This document shows positions 54,579-64,000 of a stretch of DNA of 64,000 nt, in pieces (the stretch's first letter is position 1; every line of letters starts with the position of its first letter). Under the pieces are notes generated by a model. That model searched no databases. It was not told the origin of the DNA and worked only from the letters and a program-made list of their open reading frames with translations. The stretch is taken from assembly GCA_030035585.1 (NCBI GenBank), contig CM057461.1:3663501-3727500 (forward strand), in the 5' to 3' direction. The translations under genes and the position numbers were made by a program. The stretch comes from Dugong dugon. Its lineage: Eukaryota > Chordata > Mammalia > Sirenia > Dugongidae.

Positions 54579-55149
54579 ACTTACTTTGGGTAAAATGAGG
54601 TCCCTTCCCTACACCGCGTTTCTGTGCAGGAGCTCCTCACCTGCCCTCCCCACCTGGCAACATTCACACCATTAAATGAACACTTGAGCTGTCATGCTCA
54701 CGATGAAAGCTCTCTCGCCCTCCCTGGCTCTGCCCAGGACGGCTGAGGTGACGCACAGACACTCAGAATCCTCTGTTTCTCCAGAAAGGCCGCTGGGTGG
54801 GTGCGCTCACACCTGCCCTCGGCAATGAGCCCACTTGCATTCACCTGTGGCCAGACTCCTCAAACATGACAAACACTGTCTCCAGGCACTGCCAGCTGCC
54901 CCCTGGGAGGCAAAGTCACCCCACTAAGAACCTCTGGCCCACTCCATCAAAACCACCCAGTGAGAGTTAGTGATCCCCCACTGTTGGGACACCCATGATT
55001 CACCAGGAGGATGAACAAGAGATAGACATGCTTCTCCACGTGGCGCGGTCTGGAGGGAACACCGAGTCAGGGCCTGGAGCTCGGAGGCCAACTCCAGTGG
55101 TGTCTTCTGACAGCCCAGGTCACCTTGATACCTCTCACCTGGTCTCCCT
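54579..55149. other. No gene recognised
   Basis: GC-rich, about 570 bases. No repeat or exon identified. Confidence 0.35.
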
Positions 55150-55860
55150 ACTCCTGCCCTGGACCCCAGACTCTATCTCCACTCGGCAGCCAGAGGGCTC
55201 CTTTTAACAATGCAACTCTGATCACATGGCCCCTGGCTGAGCTGCACAGGGGCTTCTCATCTCAACGAGGCATGACCCCAAATCCTCCCCAGGACCTTCG
55301 GGACTCTCTTTCCTGATTTGGTTCCTCCACCTAGCCCTGACAATGCTGCACCCCCAACACTTTCCTCTTCTCTGACTCCGCTCCCCCTTGTGTTCCTCCA
55401 TCCAGCCTTGCCCACGTTGCACCACCCCTACCTGCCTCTTTGCTGACTCCGCCCCTCAGTGTGTCCCTCCACCCATCCCTGCACCTCCCACATCTGCCTC
55501 TTCTCTGACTCGGCGTCCCCCTGTGTTCCTCCACCCAGGCCTGTCCACGCTGCGTCCACACTCAAAACCGCACGCCGGCTCTGTGCTCGCCTGGAGCCCT
55601 CCTTACGGGAACTGTTGGGGGCTGCGGTTCTTTCTCATCTCCTTCTTGCTCTGCTCCCCTCACACCTCCCAGGAAGACCTTCCCAGACCTGATCTAGAGC
55701 CCTGCCCCCAGCCCTGAACAGGTTCCCTTCGCATCGCTTTCTCAACAGAACCCGCCCCGTGGCCATCTGCTCCTCGGTGTCCGTGTGTCTCACATGGAGT
55801 GGAAGCATCAGCGGACAGGGCCTCCCTCCTCCCTCACTGGGCTCCGGCTGCAGACCCAGC
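55150..55860 (+). repeat. L2 fragment with internal tandem expansion
   Basis: L2-like motifs: ACAATGCAACTCTGATCACA, CACAGGGGCTTCTCATC and CACCTCCCAGGAAGACCTTC. Between 55330 and 55560 a unit of about 75 bases (CTCTTCTCTGACTC... TGTGTTCCTCCACCCA) is present three times. Confidence 0.6.
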
Positions 55861-56710
55861 ACCAGTTCCTAAAGGCTGCTCAGAACGCTTGTGTAAGAGA
55901 CAAATGACTAGGAGACAGTTGTTCTCTGGGCTGGAAAGGAGCGTGGTCCCCAGACCTCTCAGTCTGAACCTGTGTCTGCACAGTGCTTGGCTCATCTGAG
56001 TCCACCAGGAAGCTCATGAAAGAGGTGGGAAAGGCTGGGACTCTCCCCAGCAGGGCGAGGACCCCACACCGTCCCTGCACACGGCCTTTTCCCAGCACAG
56101 TGAAAGGAAAATATTGACTTCACAGAGTAAGCTGAACATTATTAAATTCTTAAAAATCTAATATAGAGCGGCCAGCACCTTGCTCAGCCTCTCTCAGGTG
56201 CTGGGAGACCACTCTGCATTAATCCGCTCCCCCTCCCCCACAGGGCTCCCCACGAAGTCCCTCGTCAGGGGTGGGATGCCCTCGCATGGCCCTGAGGGGA
56301 GGGCATGCAGAGATGTCACCGTTCAGGGTGTTTGTGAATTCTGGGAGGGTCTTCTCTGCTTTGTCTATACATCTACAACTGCCTTTACAGCACCAGGGCC
56401 TGTCCTGGGTCATCGCCACTCCATGAGAAGAGCCCCCTCCGGTGGAGGCCCAGGTCTCCCCTCATGCAAACCTGCTCCCATGGGACCCCAGCCCCGTGAC
56501 CTCGGCCTCAAGGAGACAAGGGACGGAGCCCCCACACGCCACAGGAGCCACTTACTGACTGTGGTTTGCACCCAAGTGGATGCCGGTCAGCCCTCTGCCT
56601 CCCGGGAACAGTCCTATTCCAGTCACTTTCTAACCTAAAGGTGCCTGCGGGGAAGTCTGGGTTGGCACCTGGCCCCATACACAACACCTTCGAATGAAAG
56701 CGGCCCCAGC
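55861..56710. other. No gene recognised
   Basis: GC-rich, about 850 bases. A 152-residue frame at 56180-56638 has no domain and no exon borders I trust. Confidence 0.35.
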
Positions 56711-57910
56711 CCTGCTCACCTGCCCCACTCATCTCCTGTCCCACTCACCTCCTGTCCCACTCACCTGCCCCACTCACCTCCTGCCCCACTCACCTCCTGT
56801 CTCACTCACCTGTCCTACTCACCTCCTGTCCCACTCACCTCCTGTCCCACTCACCTGCCCCACTCACCTCCTGCCCCACTCACCTCCTGTCTCACTCACC
56901 TGCCCCACTCACCTCCTGCCCCACTCACCTCCTGTCTCACTCACCTGCCCCACTCACCTCCTGTCCCACTCACCTCCTGTCTCACTCACCTGTCCTACTC
57001 ACCTCCTGCCCCACTCACCTCCTGCCCCACTCACCTCCTGTCTCACTCACCTGTCCTACTCACCTCCTGTCCCACTCACCTCCTGTCCCACTCACCTCCT
57101 GTCCCACTCACCTCCTGTCTCACTCACCTGCCCCACTCACCTCCTGTCTCACTCACCTGCCCCACTCACCTCCTGCCCCACTCACCTCCTGTCCCACTCA
57201 CCTCCTGTCCCACTCACCTGCCCCACTCACCTCCTGTCCCACTCACCTCCTGTCCCACTCACCTGCCCCACTCACCTCCTGCCCCACTCACCTCCTGTCT
57301 CACTCACCTGTCCTACTCACCTCCTGTCTCACTCACCTGCCCCACTCACCTCCTGCCCCACTCACCTCCTGTCTCACTCACCTGTCCTACTCACCTCCTG
57401 TCCCACTCACCTCCTGCCCCACTTACCTCCTGTCCCACTCACCTCCTGTCCCACTCACCTCCTGTCTCACTCACCTGCCCCACTCACCTCCTGTCTCACT
57501 CACCTGTCCTACTCACCTCCTGCCCCACTTACCTCCTGTCCCACTCACCTCCTGTCCCACTCACCTCCTGTCTCACTCACCTGTCCTACTCACCTCCTGT
57601 CCCACTCACCTCCTGCCCCACTTACCTCCTGTCCCACTCACCTCCTGCCCCACTCACCTCCTGTCTCACTCACCTGTCCTACTCACCTCCTGTCCCACTT
57701 ACCTCCTGTCCCACTCACCTCCTGTCCCACTCACCTCCTGTCTCACTCACCTGTCCTACTCACCTCCTGCCCCACTCACCTCCTGTCTCACTCACCTGTC
57801 TCACTCACCTCCTGTCCCACTCACCTCCTGTCCCACTCACCTGTCCTGCTTATCTCACATCCTGCTCACCTGCCCCACTCACCTCCTGTCCTCCTCACCT
57901 GCCCCGTTCA
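56711..57910. repeat. 1.2-kb minisatellite of 16- and 13-bp units
   Basis: About 75 units of two lengths: ACTCACCTCCTG(T/C)(C/T)CC (16) and ACTCACCTG(C/T)CC(C/T) (13, lacking CCT). Recurrent unit orders such as 16-16-13-16-16-13 suggest higher-order amplification. On the minus strand each 13-bp unit reads CAGGTGAGT, a consensus 5' splice site and an E-box (CAGGTG). Each 16-bp unit reads GAGGTGAGT. Both lengths are 1 modulo 3, so all three frames cycle and stay open by chance. Confidence 0.97.
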
Positions 57911-58919
57911 ATATCTGCTCCCCTAGGTGGGCCACAAACCCCTCCCTGGTGGACCTTCCCTCTCTGCCAGCCTGGCGCACCATGTGACTGACATTTCTGT
58001 CATGGCACCAGTGACTGGACACATCTTCACCACTTGGCTGAGAGTATGTCTGGGAGACTCTGGCTTAAACTGTGAGCAAGGTGGCACAGTTGTGATTCAT
58101 TTTGGGCCTGGAGACTCCCCAAGGGCTGGTTTCAGAGCCGCTGACTGGGGACGAGGCCCTGTAGATAAAACACTGTGACAGAAAATGAAGGCGGCTGGTT
58201 GTCCAAACAGAAGCGCAAATCCAGGTCCCAGAGGGGATGTCCGAGACAGCTGTTTGAACAGGCAGGTGAGTGTATGGGGGGTGCAGGGGTCAGACAGCAG
58301 CTGACGAGGGCTTCACCAAGGACACTAGGACCCCAGATGGGACTCAGACAAGGGCATCTCTAAAGTATCCTTTGTCCCTGAGAGCTCGGGCTGCCTGCTT
58401 CTGCGCACAGCTTTCGGCTAATCGGAGTGGATGATGAACAGAACCCCTGTGAGTTATTAACAACATTGATAATGGCGAGGCAGAAATAATCATGGAAACA
58501 CTCTGAGAGGCCTTGAACTGTGATCCAATTGCAATAATCATTATTATTGTAATAGAGGGTTGGAAAATGATTGTATGTTAATAAATCAATGAGCAAACAG
58601 TGATTTGGAAATGGCATGCGCATGAGCCTGGTCCTGGCTGAATGATTTCAGGGGATGTGAGAGACAATGGACAGGCAGAGAGAGGATGAATATTTAAAAT
58701 GCACACACTTCTAGAACAGGAGCAAGTAATCAATGAAAAGTAAAGGACAGACTGATAAGCTCCGTGGACATTGACCTTCCGTTAGCGTACGGGAAGCTGG
58801 AATGGAAACACCAGCATGGGTCAGACACTGGCTCCGGGAGCTACCAAGCAGAGTAAGTGTGGGCAGAGGGAATAATGAGAGCCTGCATCTGACGGCCACG
58901 ACCTGTCTGTCAGTCCGTC
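57911..58919. promoter_or_regulatory. No gene; candidate conserved patch 58400-58620
   Basis: 58400-58620 holds TTATTAACAACATTGATAAT, AAATAATCATGG, GCAATAATCATTATTATTG and TTAATAAATCAATGAGC, dense with homeodomain-like words. The rest shows nothing recognisable. Role inferred. Confidence 0.35.
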
Positions 58920-59330
58920 CTACTGTAGTGGCTTGCATGTTGCTATAACGCTGGAAGCTACACCACTGGTATTTCAAATACCAACAGAGTCACCCGTGGT
59001 GGACAGGTTTCAGCAGAACTTCCAGACTAAGACTAGGAAGAAAGGCTTGGTGTTCTACTTCCAAAAATCAGCCAATGAAAGCCCTATGGTTCACAACAGA
59101 ACATTGTCTGATTCACGTGCTTTTGGACTGATCAGGAGGGATCAATCGCTGGAAAAGGACATCGTGTTTGGTGAAGTAGAGGGCCAGCAAGGGTGAAGGA
59201 GACCTTCCGTGGGGTGGATTAGCACAACAGCCCCAAGGATAGACTCGAACACGCCGACGATCATGAGGATAATGCAGAACTGGGCAGTGTTTTGTTCTGT
59301 CAACCATACAGCAGCTAACAACGATACATC
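58920..59330 (+). mobile_element. RTE (BovB-like) fragment
   Basis: CAGGTTTCAGCAGAACTTCC, AAATCAGCCAATGAAAGCCC, GGAGGGATCAATCGCTGGAA, AAGGACATCGTGTTTGGTGA and GAAGTAGAGGGCCAGC run into ACAGCAGCTAACAACG. It continues further 5' into RTE than the SINE tails do. Confidence 0.7.
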
Positions 59331-59979
59331 TTACAGGGCATTCACTCTGCTGAATGCATCCCGTGGTCCTCCTTTGCTTCCTCCAGCACCCCATTAGTAC
59401 GACTGCCCTCATCACCCTCACTGTACAGGGCAGGCATGGGGTGCCCAGAGGTCAGTAACCAGCCCTGGTGGGTGGTGGAGTTGGGACCCAAACCACAAGA
59501 CGGGCTGACTCCCAGCTTCTGTGTTCTTCACAACATTCAAGGAAATGACGCAGGAATAACAGAGTTGGGTAAAGAAATGTTTGTGAAGGGGGAAAGCGAG
59601 ACAAAAGAGACACCGCACGACGCTAGCCGCATGAAATGGAAAACACGCACGTCTGTGTTCCTACAAGGTTAACCTTCTAATACAGAAATAACCTGATGTT
59701 AATGTGCTTGGTTTTGAACTGTCTGCTGTATGATGGGGGAGCATATGGGCCTGACTGCTATTCTAAATATCACCAAATCTGGGAGTGAATTTTAGAATGA
59801 CGTTTGTTACTTGTTTCCTCCCACTTAACATCCCTTTTCTTTCAAGAAAAATAAGGTGTGGCTTTATGCATTACTTTCTAATGAAATCTCAATTTATTTG
59901 GGAGTATTTTCAACACTACAATTTCACAGAGATGAAAATATAAAACATTTCAGAAGACTTCCAAACCGAATTAGCCTGA
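59331..59979. other. No gene recognised
   Basis: About 650 bases. No repeat or exon identified. Confidence 0.35.
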
Positions 59980-60005
59980 CTACATGTTTATTAAAAAAAA
60001 AAAAA

Positions 60006-60174
60006 CAAAAAAAACCCAAACCCACTGCTGTTGAGTCGATTCTGACTCATAGAGAGCCTATAGGACAGAGTAGAACTTGCCCCATTGAGTTTCCAAGGAG
60101 CGCCTGGTGGATTCGAACTGCCAACCTTTTGGCTAGCAGCCATACCACTTAACCACTACGCCACCAGTGTTCCC
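60006..60174 (-). mobile_element. AfroSINE
   Basis: Reverse copy from an A-rich tract to ACGCCACCAGTGTTCCC, flanked by ACATGTTTAT / ATATGTTTAT. Confidence 0.88.
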
Positions 60175-60289
60175 ATATATGTTTATAGTCAAGCTATATT
60201 CCTTTATGACCCAGTGTATCTATTAAAAAGAAAAGAATCCAGGAAATATCAAGGAGCTTCTTCTCCCTTCTTCTCTCTTCTGTGCTTCT

Positions 60290-60650
60290 TCACAATCCAA
60301 CAATCGTTGAGCACTTAGAATTTGCTCGGTATTATGCTAAAAAAAAAAAAAAGAACCAAACCCATTGCCTTCGAGTGGATTCCAACTCATAGCGACCCTG
60401 TAGGACAGAGTAGAACTGCCCCATAGGGTTTCCAAAGAGCAGCTGGTGGATTCAAACTGCCGACCTTTTGGTGAGCAGCCAAATGCTTAACCACTGCACC
60501 ACCAGGGCTCCAGGTACTATGCTAGGGGCCGTAGGAGAATAATCTTATGCAAGTCACAAAATTCCCATTTTACAGATCAGAAAACTGAGCCTCAGACAGG
60601 GTAAGTGACTCTACAGTTGATGTAATGAGCCAGAACTTTCCAACACAGCT
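60290..60650 (-). repeat. MIR split by an AfroSINE
   Basis: GTTGAGCACTTAGAATTTGC before, and CCCATTTTACAGATCAGAAA plus CTGAGCCTCAGACAGGG after the SINE. Confidence 0.75.
60340..60512 (-). mobile_element. AfroSINE inside MIR
   Basis: A-run, then CCCATTGCCTTCGAGTGGAT to GCACCACCAGGGCTCC. 12-bp duplication GGTATTATGCTA (60328-60339) and GGTACTATGCTA (60513-60524), one mismatch. Confidence 0.92.
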
Positions 60651-60689
60651 CATCTCTCTCCATTTGATACTACGTGGGTCTTCGGTTCT

Positions 60690-61210
60690 ATATTAATTTT
60701 CTATTGCTGTGGTAAATAATTACCACAGACTTAGCAGTTCAGACAACATGAATTTATCTTACAGTTCTGTAGGTCAGAAGTCTGATGCACGTCTCACTGG
60801 GCTAATGTCAAGGTGTCGGCCGGGGGGCTTCCTTCTGGAGGCTCCAGGGGAGAACCCGCTTCTAAGCCCATTCAGATTGTTGGCAGAATCCCTTCCTCCA
60901 GGTTGTAGGACTCAGCTCGCATTCTGGTGGCTGTTAGCTAAGGGCCTTTTCCAGTCTCTAGAGGCTGCCACATTCCTTGGCTTATGGCATTGCAACTCCG
61001 TCTTCAAATCCAGCAACGCTTTAAATATCTCTTCTTTCGTTGCACCTCTGATCATTCCTTTGCCTCTTATTCCACGTTTAAGGACCCTTGTGATTACTCT
61101 GGGCCCACTGGATAATCCAGGACAATCCTTTTGCCCCGGAAGGTAACACATTCACCGGCTCACGGATTAGAGTGGACATCTTTGGGGGCCATTGTTCTGC
61201 TGACTGCAGG
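60690..61210 (-). mobile_element. MaLR-type LTR, subfamily uncertain
   Basis: TTTTCTATTGCTGTGGTAAA, TACAGTTCTGTAGGTCAGAA, GTCAAGGTGTCGGCCGG, GGACCCTTGTGATTACTCTG and CATCTTTGGGGGCCATTGTT form a known mammalian LTR-like order. Confidence 0.6.
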
Positions 61211-62045
61211 TTCCCGAAAGGACTATTCTTAAGGTCCTTATCACTCCAACTCCCTTTCCAAAATATCCGAGCTGTTTAGATAAACCTGGAATGCACTTCT
61301 CTGTCTTTGCAACAACTGCTGACCTGTCCCGGCCCCTGTTACTCGTTCTGGACGTACTTTCACAGAAGACACGCCCCTTCAGCAGCACCTGTCACATTTT
61401 GGCTCCCGCGTGTTTTCCAACCCCTGCTTTTTTTTCTGGTAGCCGACCCTGCCTCACCTTACACCAGCACTACCAGGGTGGCCCAGGATCGAGACCAGGC
61501 CATGCCCAACCTTCCCCGGCATGTGGCGGTTGGAGCTCATGGGGAAGACGCTTGAGCTGGTGGCTGTCCGCTCTCTCCCCTGCCGCAGGCACGAAGCCCT
61601 CCGTGGTGGAGAGAATACGAGACACCCAGAGAGAGGCAGAGCCCAGAGATGAAGATGGTGAGAGAGGAGGAGGAGGAGGAGGAAGAAGAGAAGGAGGAGA
61701 AAAAGAAAGAAGGAAGGAAGGAATGGCGGGAGGGAGGAGAGAGCGGGTGAGACAAGGGAGAGACAGAAGGACAGAGAAAGTGTGGGGAAGAAAGACCAGC
61801 CTAAAATACAGGTTCAGCCCTGCGTCCAGTCACGCGTGACACTGTCTCCATCTCAGTCCTCCACAAACTTGGAACCTATATCTTAATTGATTGATTTGCT
61901 GCTGTTAGACATATTTTAACAAACTTCAGGCTTTTACAGCTGAACAAGTTCAAGGCTTAGCAATATTTCATTCAACCAAAGAGGGAACCAAACAGCCCTA
62001 GCCACCTCCCACCTTTTCAAAACATTAGCACAACCCTGCAAAGAG
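61211..62045. other. No gene; purine-rich tract 61640-61790
   Basis: A (GGA)n/(GAA)n-rich tract gives charged open frames. No repeat family or exon recognised. Confidence 0.4.
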
Positions 62046-62065
62046 ATGAGTCTGACAGCAAGGCT

Positions 62066-62392
62066 TCCCACCTGGTGCCCACGGTCAGCACGGCAGGGGG
62101 CACGGCTCCACCCTGGTGCCCACGGTCAGCACTGCAGGGGGCACGGCTCCACCCTGGTGCCCACGGTCAGCACTGCAGGGGGCACGGCTCCACCCTGGTG
62201 CCCACGGTCAGCACTGCAGGGGGCACGGCTCCACCCTGGTGCCCACGGTCAGCACTGTAGGGGGCCCGGCTCCACCCTGGTGCCCAAGGTCAGCACGGCA
62301 GGGTGTACAGCTCCCCCTGGTGTCCACGGTCAGCATGGCAGAGGGCACGGATCCCCCTGGTGTCCACGGTCAGCACATTTGGATGCACAGCT
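62066..62392. repeat. Minisatellite of 41-bp units
   Basis: About eight units. The first five or six are nearly identical 41-mers (CTGGTGCCCACGGTCAGCAC then TGCAGGGGGCACGGCTCCACC). The last two or three are diverged and shorter (CTGGTGTCCACGGTCAGCA...). Overlapping open frames arise because the unit lacks stops. Confidence 0.95.
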
Positions 62393-62429
62393 CCTGCACT
62401 CTCCCTGGAACACAGCAAAGCAGGGACAG

Positions 62430-62515
62430 TGGTTCTCAGGGTGGGGTCCCAGGACCAGCAGCAGCATCTCCTGGGATCTTGTTAGCAATGAAGTGCCCAC
62501 CCTACCATCACGGGT
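62430..62515 (+). repeat. MER5-type fragment
   Basis: CAGTGGTTCTCAGGGTGGGG, TCCCAGGACCAGCAGCAGCA and TCTCCTGGGATCTTGTTAG match the 5' end of a MER5A-like element. Confidence 0.75.
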
Positions 62516-63639
62516 CCTCTTGCTATTATTACTAAATGTCACCAGAAATTTCTGAAATTTCAGGAGGGAAAAATGTCTTTCAGATAGAGGGAGAAGAGCT
62601 TTTTGCTTTTAAAAAAAAAATAAAGTTGTGTCAGTAAGTAAAAGCTCATGGTTAATCCAAAGAACTAGATAAAAATACAGACAAGAAGACTTTTTTTCCC
62701 CTCTGCAAGCTGAGGCCCATGGAACCTAGAGGACTTTGTACAAGGGCATAAGTCTTGTGGATAAACCTATACCAAAAGACATTGAGAAGACCCATTAAAT
62801 TTTTAGGAATTTTTAAAATTACTAAATGATAAATATCAAAAGTCTTTGGCAAAGGAGAAGGCACCCCATTTTCTTTCCTTTCCTTTCTTTTTTCCTGGAA
62901 GAAGGCAGGCATGAATGTAAATACAGGTGCATGTGTGTGTTTTTGTTCACGTACTTGTGTATGTTTGCATTTTCACATCCAGGTGTGTTTTGAGTTTTCA
63001 CATCCAGGTGTGTGTTTTGAGTTTTCACATACATTTTAGTTATTCAATAGCAGAAGGACAAGATCCTTTGTCCCCACACACTATCATTTGAAAATTCATG
63101 AATCAGGTTTCTTAAATAAGTGGAATCTGCTTATAGTCCATACCCTGCCCCCATAAATAGTTTTCTGAGAGAAAAGTGTTTCAAAATCATCAACCTATCT
63201 TAAATTGAGATTGCTTCTCTGGAAAAATGGTTTGGGGAAATTAATGTCAAAACATAACATGTTATTGTACAATGTCTTCCTTTTCTCAAAGGGAGCATAT
63301 TTTAGTCCCAAGCTCACTGCAGGCAGTTGGGGTAAAAAAGATAATTTGTTCAATACTCATTCCATATTAAATATTAACTTTTAAAACTGTTTAACTTTGT
63401 AGAAGGCTAAAACATGTCTCTTATTAAGCAATGTACAGAGATTTTTTTTTTTCCAACAAAGCCTGGAGCTTCTAGAGTTTCGTGGCTGAGTTATTTGCAT
63501 GTAGCATCAAGTATGATACTGACAAGCAAGAATGAATGAGTATGGTTCCCTATGCCCCCACCCCAAGAACTGTTCTGGTACTATTGCCTCTTTGGAAACA
63601 CTTCTACTTACTATCCCCAGTTCTGAGAGTTAAGAGAAT
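62516..63639. other. No gene; short tandem repeat at 62965-63035
   Basis: AT-rich, about 1.1 kb. TTTTCACATCCAGGTGTGTG with TTTTGAG between copies recurs about three times at 62965-63035. Octamer ATTTGCAT at 63493-63500. No exon. Confidence 0.4.
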
Positions 63640-63735
63640 TCATTAAATCCTCCCAAGTACCATATGGGGAAGATGCTCATGTTGCCTCCATTTTACAGAT
63701 AAGAAAGATCAGACTCTGAGAAGATAACTTACTGG
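63640..63735 (-). repeat. MIR fragment
   Basis: TTGCCTCCATTTTACAGATA followed by GATCAGACTCTGAGAAG. Confidence 0.65.
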
Positions 63736-63769
63736 GTAGCTTTTGACTTCCATCTCTCCAGAGTCTGTC

Positions 63770-63981
63770 GTCCCTGGGTGACGTGAACAGTTAATGTGCT
63801 CCACTGCTAACTAGAAGGTTGGTGGTTTGAGTTCACCCAGAGGCTCCTTGGAGGAAAGTGCTGGTGATCTGCTTCTGAAAGGTCACAGTCACTGAAAACC
63901 CCGTGGAGCACAGTTCTACTCTGCCACATATGGGGTTGCCATGAGTCGGGGTCAACTCGATGGCAACTGGTAGCATCTGTC
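63770..63981 (+). mobile_element. AfroSINE
   Basis: GTGCTCCACTGCTAACTAGA, AAGTGCTGGTGATCTGCTTC, GAGCACAGTTCTACTCTGCC and CGGGGTCAACTCGATGGCAA. Close to the window end but apparently complete. Confidence 0.85.
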
Positions 63982-64000
63982 ACCCCACCTCTGGTACCAG

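Noticed and set aside
56711-57910. CRISPR-like array
   Set aside because: Units are contiguous with no unique spacers, and this is mammalian DNA.
56694-57926. A 410-residue open frame rich in Pro, Thr, Leu and His
   Set aside because: It is the minisatellite read through. Units of 16 and 13 bases lack stops in all frames, so the frame is open by composition.
62046-62555. Overlapping frames with repeated 'CPRSA.QGARLHPGAHG' residues
   Set aside because: Translation of the 41-bp minisatellite in different frames.
1-64000. Naming the host gene or chromosome locus
   Set aside because: No exon or landmark I recognise. Naming a developmental gene from enhancer-like composition would be a guess.

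Overview
The window is nuclear DNA from a placental mammal, almost certainly an afrotherian and most likely elephant-like. About 40 copies or fragments of the tRNA-derived AfroSINE are scattered on both strands, with a second SINE that joins a tRNA-Gly-like head to an RTE/BovB-type tail, and a lineage-specific L1. Old mammal-wide repeats (MIR, L2, MLT1-type MaLR LTRs, MER5-type DNA transposons) form the background. The exact species is inferred, not proven. I find no convincing host protein-coding exon, rRNA, intact tRNA gene or CRISPR. Nearly all open frames are chance, repeat-derived or minisatellite-derived.

Layout. 1-3.2 kb: mostly single-copy DNA with a directly repeated ~300-bp segment on either side of an AT-rich stretch that looks like a conserved non-coding element. 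3.2-6.6 kb: a SINE nested in a SINE, a MaLR LTR split by an L1 3' end, and a ~140-bp inverted repeat. 6640-14758: one essentially full-length L1 bounded by a perfect 15-bp target-site duplication. It has a 1.7-kb 5' UTR, ORF1 broken by two frameshifts, ORF2 broken by at least four stops and five frameshifts, and an unusual 3' end with two tail modules in tandem. 14.8-35 kb: dense nested SINE, LTR, L1 and RTE insertions, including two LTRs inserted into AfroSINEs and a 238-bp hAT-like element inside another. 35.7-45.5 kb: fewer repeats, with several AT-rich blocks rich in homeodomain- and octamer-type words that resemble developmental enhancers. 45.8-54.6 kb: SINE clusters and two more LTRs. 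54.6-62.4 kb: GC-rich DNA with an L2 fragment that has undergone internal tandem expansion, a 1.2-kb minisatellite of 16/13-bp units, and a second minisatellite of 41-bp units. 62.4-64 kb: ordinary AT-rich DNA, a MIR and a final SINE.

Taken together this looks like an intergenic or large intronic segment near a developmental gene. No gene system acts here as a unit. The points of interest are the structure and order of mobile-element insertions, the candidate regulatory blocks and the minisatellites. All family names come from recognising motifs by eye; no database search was run.
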